Positions 15,285 through 17,545 of a stretch of 17,545 nucleotides of DNA are shown here, one piece after another. The translations under genes and the position numbers were made by a program. How positions within the stretch are numbered: the first letter of the stretch is position 1; every line of letters begins with the position of its first letter. The notes below the pieces were generated by a model. It was given only the letters and a program-made list of their open reading frames with translations. It was not told the origin of the DNA and made no database searches. The stretch comes from Phycisphaerae bacterium (GTDB lineage Bacteria; Planctomycetota; Phycisphaerae; UBA1845): positions 1 through 17,545 of the forward strand of contig BQJS01000093.1 of NCBI GenBank assembly GCA_021604825.1, given 5' to 3'.

Positions 15285-15586
15285 CGGACGGCTCCTTGAG
15301 GCAACGGGATTGACGAAGTGAGGCATCATCGGTGGTTCCGAAATCAATTCAAGTGCAGGCCCGAGGAGATTGGCGATATGCTCTAAGTGCCTTGAAATAA
15401 CTAGGTTACGGCTATTGTATAGACGTGCCGGCGCGTGATATTGAGATTATCGCCCTCAGAATCATGGGGGTGAATCCGGGGTGCGGGGTCGCTATACTGG
15501 GGATGTCCGTGCAACGCGGGCAAATCCGGCGCTGCCGTGTCAGGGTCGGATCGGGAGAGATTTTAGGAGAAGAGAGAGGCGAATCC
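15285..15586. other. 302-nt divergent gap, promoter region of the SGNH hydrolase
   Basis: This gap between the divergent nucleotidase and SGNH hydrolase genes holds no convincing gene. Two weak housekeeping promoter candidates point right: TTGAAA at 15392 with TTGTAT 17 nt later, and a good -10 TATACT at 15493-15498 without a clear -35. A purine-rich ribosome binding region (AGGAGA, then GAGAGG) precedes ATG 15587. Confidence 0.5.
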
Positions 15587-16489
15587 ATGCGCAAGATTTC
15601 TACCTTGACCTTGGCATCTGTGTTGTTGGCGTGCGCGCCGATTGCTCATGCCGGATCGGTCTTTAGCGAGCTTGTTGTTTTCGGCGACAGTCTGTCGGAT
15701 ATAGGAAACCTAGCCGTCGACGATCCAAACTATCCGCCCAGTCCGCCGTATTTTGATGGGCGATTTTCTAACGGGCCGGTGTGGGCGGAAAACCTTGCGC
15801 CGCAACTTGGGCTCGGCGGATCGTTTCAGGATTTCGCCAAAGGTTTTGCTACAACGCAAGACGTTCTGAATGATCAAGTGACACCGTTTGTCACTGGTGG
15901 CGGCGTCGATGCCACCGGGCTGTATGCGTTGTGGGCTGGGCCGGATGATTTCATGGACGTTCAAAGCCCGGGGGATACGCCAGCGTTGATTGCCGCAGCG
16001 GTAGCGAATATCTCATCGTCCATCAGTGCGTTGGCTGGCGCTGGGGCGCAAAACATTCTCGTTGGCAACATGCCGAATCTTGGCAAGACGCCACTCGCGA
16101 TCAATGCGGGGCCATTGGTGGTCATCGGCGCGACCGCGATAACGACCGCATTCAACGATGCGCTGGATGCGGAGCTGGCATCGTTGGAGTCGAACCTTGG
16201 ACTTGATTTGATGCTGCTTGATGCATTTGCATTTGGCGAGGCGCAGATTGCGGGTTCACCGGGTAATGGACTCACCAACGTCGATACGGCATTCTTGGAT
16301 GCAACGCCTCTGGGACCGCTAGATCCCGACACGTTTCTATTCTTTGATAGTGTTCATCCAACGGCAGAAGGGCACCGACGTCTCGCCGATTTCGCATTCA
16401 GCACGGTTGTTCCAGAGCCAGCTTCGATCTTGTTGTTGGCTGGCGGCATGGTTGTCACGCTAAGACGACGACGTGCCACTGCTCTGTGA
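15587..16489 (+). CDS. Secreted SGNH/GDSL-type hydrolase with PEP-CTERM anchor
   Basis: The 300-residue protein has a signal peptide ('MRKISTLTLASVLLACAPIAHA'), a GDSL hydrolase domain and a C-terminal PEP-CTERM sorting signal. Block I is 'FGDSLSDIGN' with nucleophile S35; block V is 'DSVHP' with D254 and H257. The sorting signal is 'VPEPAS' (275-280), a hydrophobic helix, and 'RRRR'. Such proteins are esterases or lipases exported and processed by exosortase. Block III reads 'GPDDF' where GxND is usual, and block II reads 'KGFATT' where GGATT is usual, so the oxyanion hole may be altered. The last residues and the TGA stop lie inside the family B repeat. ATG 15587 gives a proper signal peptide and has a purine-rich ribosome binding site. 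Confidence 0.92.
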   Translation: MRKISTLTLASVLLACAPIAHAGSVFSELVVFGDSLSDIGNLAVDDPNYPPSPPYFDGRFSNGPVWAENLAPQLGLGGSFQDFAKGFATTQDVLNDQVTPFVTGGGVDATGLYALWAGPDDFMDVQSPGDTPALIAAAVANISSSISALAGAGAQNILVGNMPNLGKTPLAINAGPLVVIGATAITTAFNDALDAELASLESNLGLDLMLLDAFAFGEAQIAGSPGNGLTNVDTAFLDATPLGPLDPDTFLFFDSVHPTAEGHRRLADFAFSTVVPEPASILLLAGGMVVTLRRRRATAL

Positions 16490-16608
16490 GCAGTGCGTTA
16501 CTCGCGCGGATTTGAAACAAACGAGTAAGTGGTACGATCATCGGGCTGAACCACTTCGATGATCGAGGCGGTTTCGTCTCATTTGCACTGCTCACAGAGC
16601 AGTGGTAC
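16473..16608. repeat. Family B head-to-head palindrome pair, long spacer
   Basis: Arms 16473-16496 and 16585-16608 are reverse complements apart from one base, with an 88-nt spacer. The left arm is identical to 6693-6716. The left arm overlaps the end of the SGNH hydrolase gene and includes its stop codon (16487-16489). The spacer has further inverted repeats of its own. Confidence 0.92.
16497..16565. other. Interleaved inverted repeats inside the family B pair
   Basis: TTACTCG (16498-16504) pairs with CGAGTAA (16522-16528). Next, AAGTGGT (16527-16533) pairs with ACCACTT (16550-16556), while CGATCATCG (16535-16543) pairs with CGATGATCG (16557-16565). The last two cross, so they are either alternative hairpins or a pseudoknot-like fold. 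AGTGGTACGA at 16528 recurs directly at 16601. Confidence 0.6.
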
Positions 16609-16632
16609 GACTGCGTTTGTTGGGTTGCTTGG

Positions 16633-17545
16633 CTATTCGTCGAACTTGCGGATGACCAGTGTGTCGTTTTGACCGCCGAAACCGAAGCTGTTTGACAGGG
16701 CGGTTTTGACGTCGGCTTTTCTGGGTTCGTTGGGGATGTAATCCAGATCGCAATTCGGATCGGGCGTTTGGTAGTTCATCGTGGGCGGGAGGATTCCGTC
16801 GCGAAGCGCCAAGACGCAGGTGATTAACTCCGTTGCACCAGCTGCTGCGATGAGATGGCCCATCATGCTCTTGATGCTGCTGACAGGTGGGGCAGACTTC
16901 GCGTCGCCAAACAACGTGCGGATGGCCAGCGTTTCGATCTTATCGTTTTCTTCGGTGCTGGTGCCGTGGGCGTTGATGTAATCGACGTCGGCTGGTTGCA
17001 GCCCCGCATCTTCAATTGCGAGCTTCATTGCGGCGACGGCACCGCGACCTTCGTCGTGAATGTCGGTGATGCGGAAAGCGTCTGCCGTTGAACCGTACCC
17101 AGCCACTTCGGCGAAAATCTTAGCGCCTCGGGCACGGGCGTGTTCCAATTCTTCCAGAATGACAATCGCGGCACCTTCGCCCAACACAAACCCATCACGC
17201 GTTCGGTCGAACGGGCGGGAGGCTGACTCGACAGAATCGTTGCGCGTCGACAGGGCTGTCAATCGATTGAACCCGGTGACACCCAGTGGGTGAATCATGC
17301 TGTGGGCCCCGCCGGAGATCATCACATCGGCATCGCCGCGTCGGATGATGCTGGTGGCTTCACCGATGGCTTGGGTGCTGGCCGCACATGCGGTGAGTGT
17401 ATTGAAGCTCGGGCCTTCGACACCTAGCAATACTGCGATGTGGCTGGCGGCGAGGTTGGGGTCTTGCTCCAATTCCATCATGTGGGTGAGTCGTTCGCGG
17501 GCGACGTTGGCCCACTTCACCGAGTTGTACTTCCCGCCGTCTTCG
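16633..17545 (-). CDS. fabF: 3-oxoacyl-ACP synthase II, 3' part (5' end outside window)
   Basis: About 300 C-terminal residues of a FabF-type condensing enzyme are visible; the frame is open to the right edge, and roughly the first 110-120 residues of a normal ~410-residue protein are missing. The catalytic triad is present: cysteine in 'LTACAAST', histidine in 'NAHGTST', and histidine in 'SIKSMMGHLIAAAGA', which also holds the conserved lysine. 'RPFDRTRDGFVLGEGA' and the C-terminal 'SNSFGFGGQNDTLVI' are further family signatures. FabF extends acyl chains in type II fatty acid synthesis using malonyl-ACP. A related ketosynthase from another pathway cannot be excluded without the neighbours to the right. 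It converges on the SGNH hydrolase gene. Confidence 0.92.
   Translation of the reverse strand, partial: EDGGKYNSVKWANVARERLTHMMELEQDPNLAASHIAVLLGVEGPSFNTLTACAASTQAIGEATSIIRRGDADVMISGGAHSMIHPLGVTGFNRLTALSTRNDSVESASRPFDRTRDGFVLGEGAAIVILEELEHARARGAKIFAEVAGYGSTADAFRITDIHDEGRGAVAAMKLAIEDAGLQPADVDYINAHGTSTEENDKIETLAIRTLFGDAKSAPPVSSIKSMMGHLIAAAGATELITCVLALRDGILPPTMNYQTPDPNCDLDYIPNEPRKADVKTALSNSFGFGGQNDTLVIRKFDE

Noticed and set aside
6693..16608. The four family B arms considered as a CRISPR array
   Set aside because: They are inverted pairs about 10 kb apart, with no regularly spaced direct repeats and no cas genes.

Overview
The window reads as a piece of chromosome from a Planctomycetota bacterium, perhaps of the Phycisphaerae. 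The assignment is inferred from three things: a secreted SGNH hydrolase with a PEP-CTERM anchor, Gram-negative-type lipoprotein and signal peptides beside FlgM and chemotaxis genes, and gaps between genes filled with short palindromic repeats. The genes are mostly housekeeping and accessory single-gene units that change strand often. I see no prophage, integrase, transposase, tRNA, rRNA or CRISPR array.

Layout, left to right. (1) 1-2623, plus strand: the 3' part of a TPR-like gene, then xseA and xseB, the two subunits of exonuclease VII. (2) 2681-4499: a CheW-type chemotaxis coupling protein with a zinc-binding CZB domain inserted inside its CheW fold (minus strand), and an flgM-like anti-sigma-28 gene (plus strand). 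They diverge from a 544-nt gap holding candidate promoters and a candidate folded leader. A strong terminator follows flgM. (3) 4775-6600, minus strand: an exported S41 (CtpA-type) protease and a YbaK-type aminoacyl-tRNA deacylase. (4) 6801-9138, plus strand: two overlapping cysteine-cluster (YkgJ-like) genes, a small lipoprotein, a terminator, and a SAM methyltransferase. (5) 9172-12450: an exported endonuclease/exonuclease/phosphatase-family protein (minus), an FtnA-type ferritin (plus) and a cardiolipin synthase (minus). (6) 12576-15284: a COG2509-type FAD dehydrogenase (plus) converging on a CysQ/Hal2-type nucleotidase (minus). (7) 15587-17545: the PEP-CTERM SGNH hydrolase (plus) converging on the 3' part of a fabF gene (minus) that runs off the right edge.

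The strongest signal not explained by genes is a set of four distinct palindromic repeat families. Family A is a GTAG tetranucleotide followed by a 7-bp foldback, present once alone and once as a perfect head-to-head pair, which is the REP/BIME architecture. Family B is an 8-bp foldback and occurs twice as head-to-head pairs; one pair supplies the stop codon and last residues of the SGNH hydrolase gene. Family C is the widespread element whose translation reads FPRTRESR. Family D is a G/C-rich foldback near 14250. Four of the six convergent gene gaps contain such an element. The other items worth attention are the split CheW-CZB protein, the flgM leader, an interleaved inverted-repeat structure inside the second B pair, and an SGNH hydrolase whose oxyanion-hole motifs have drifted.
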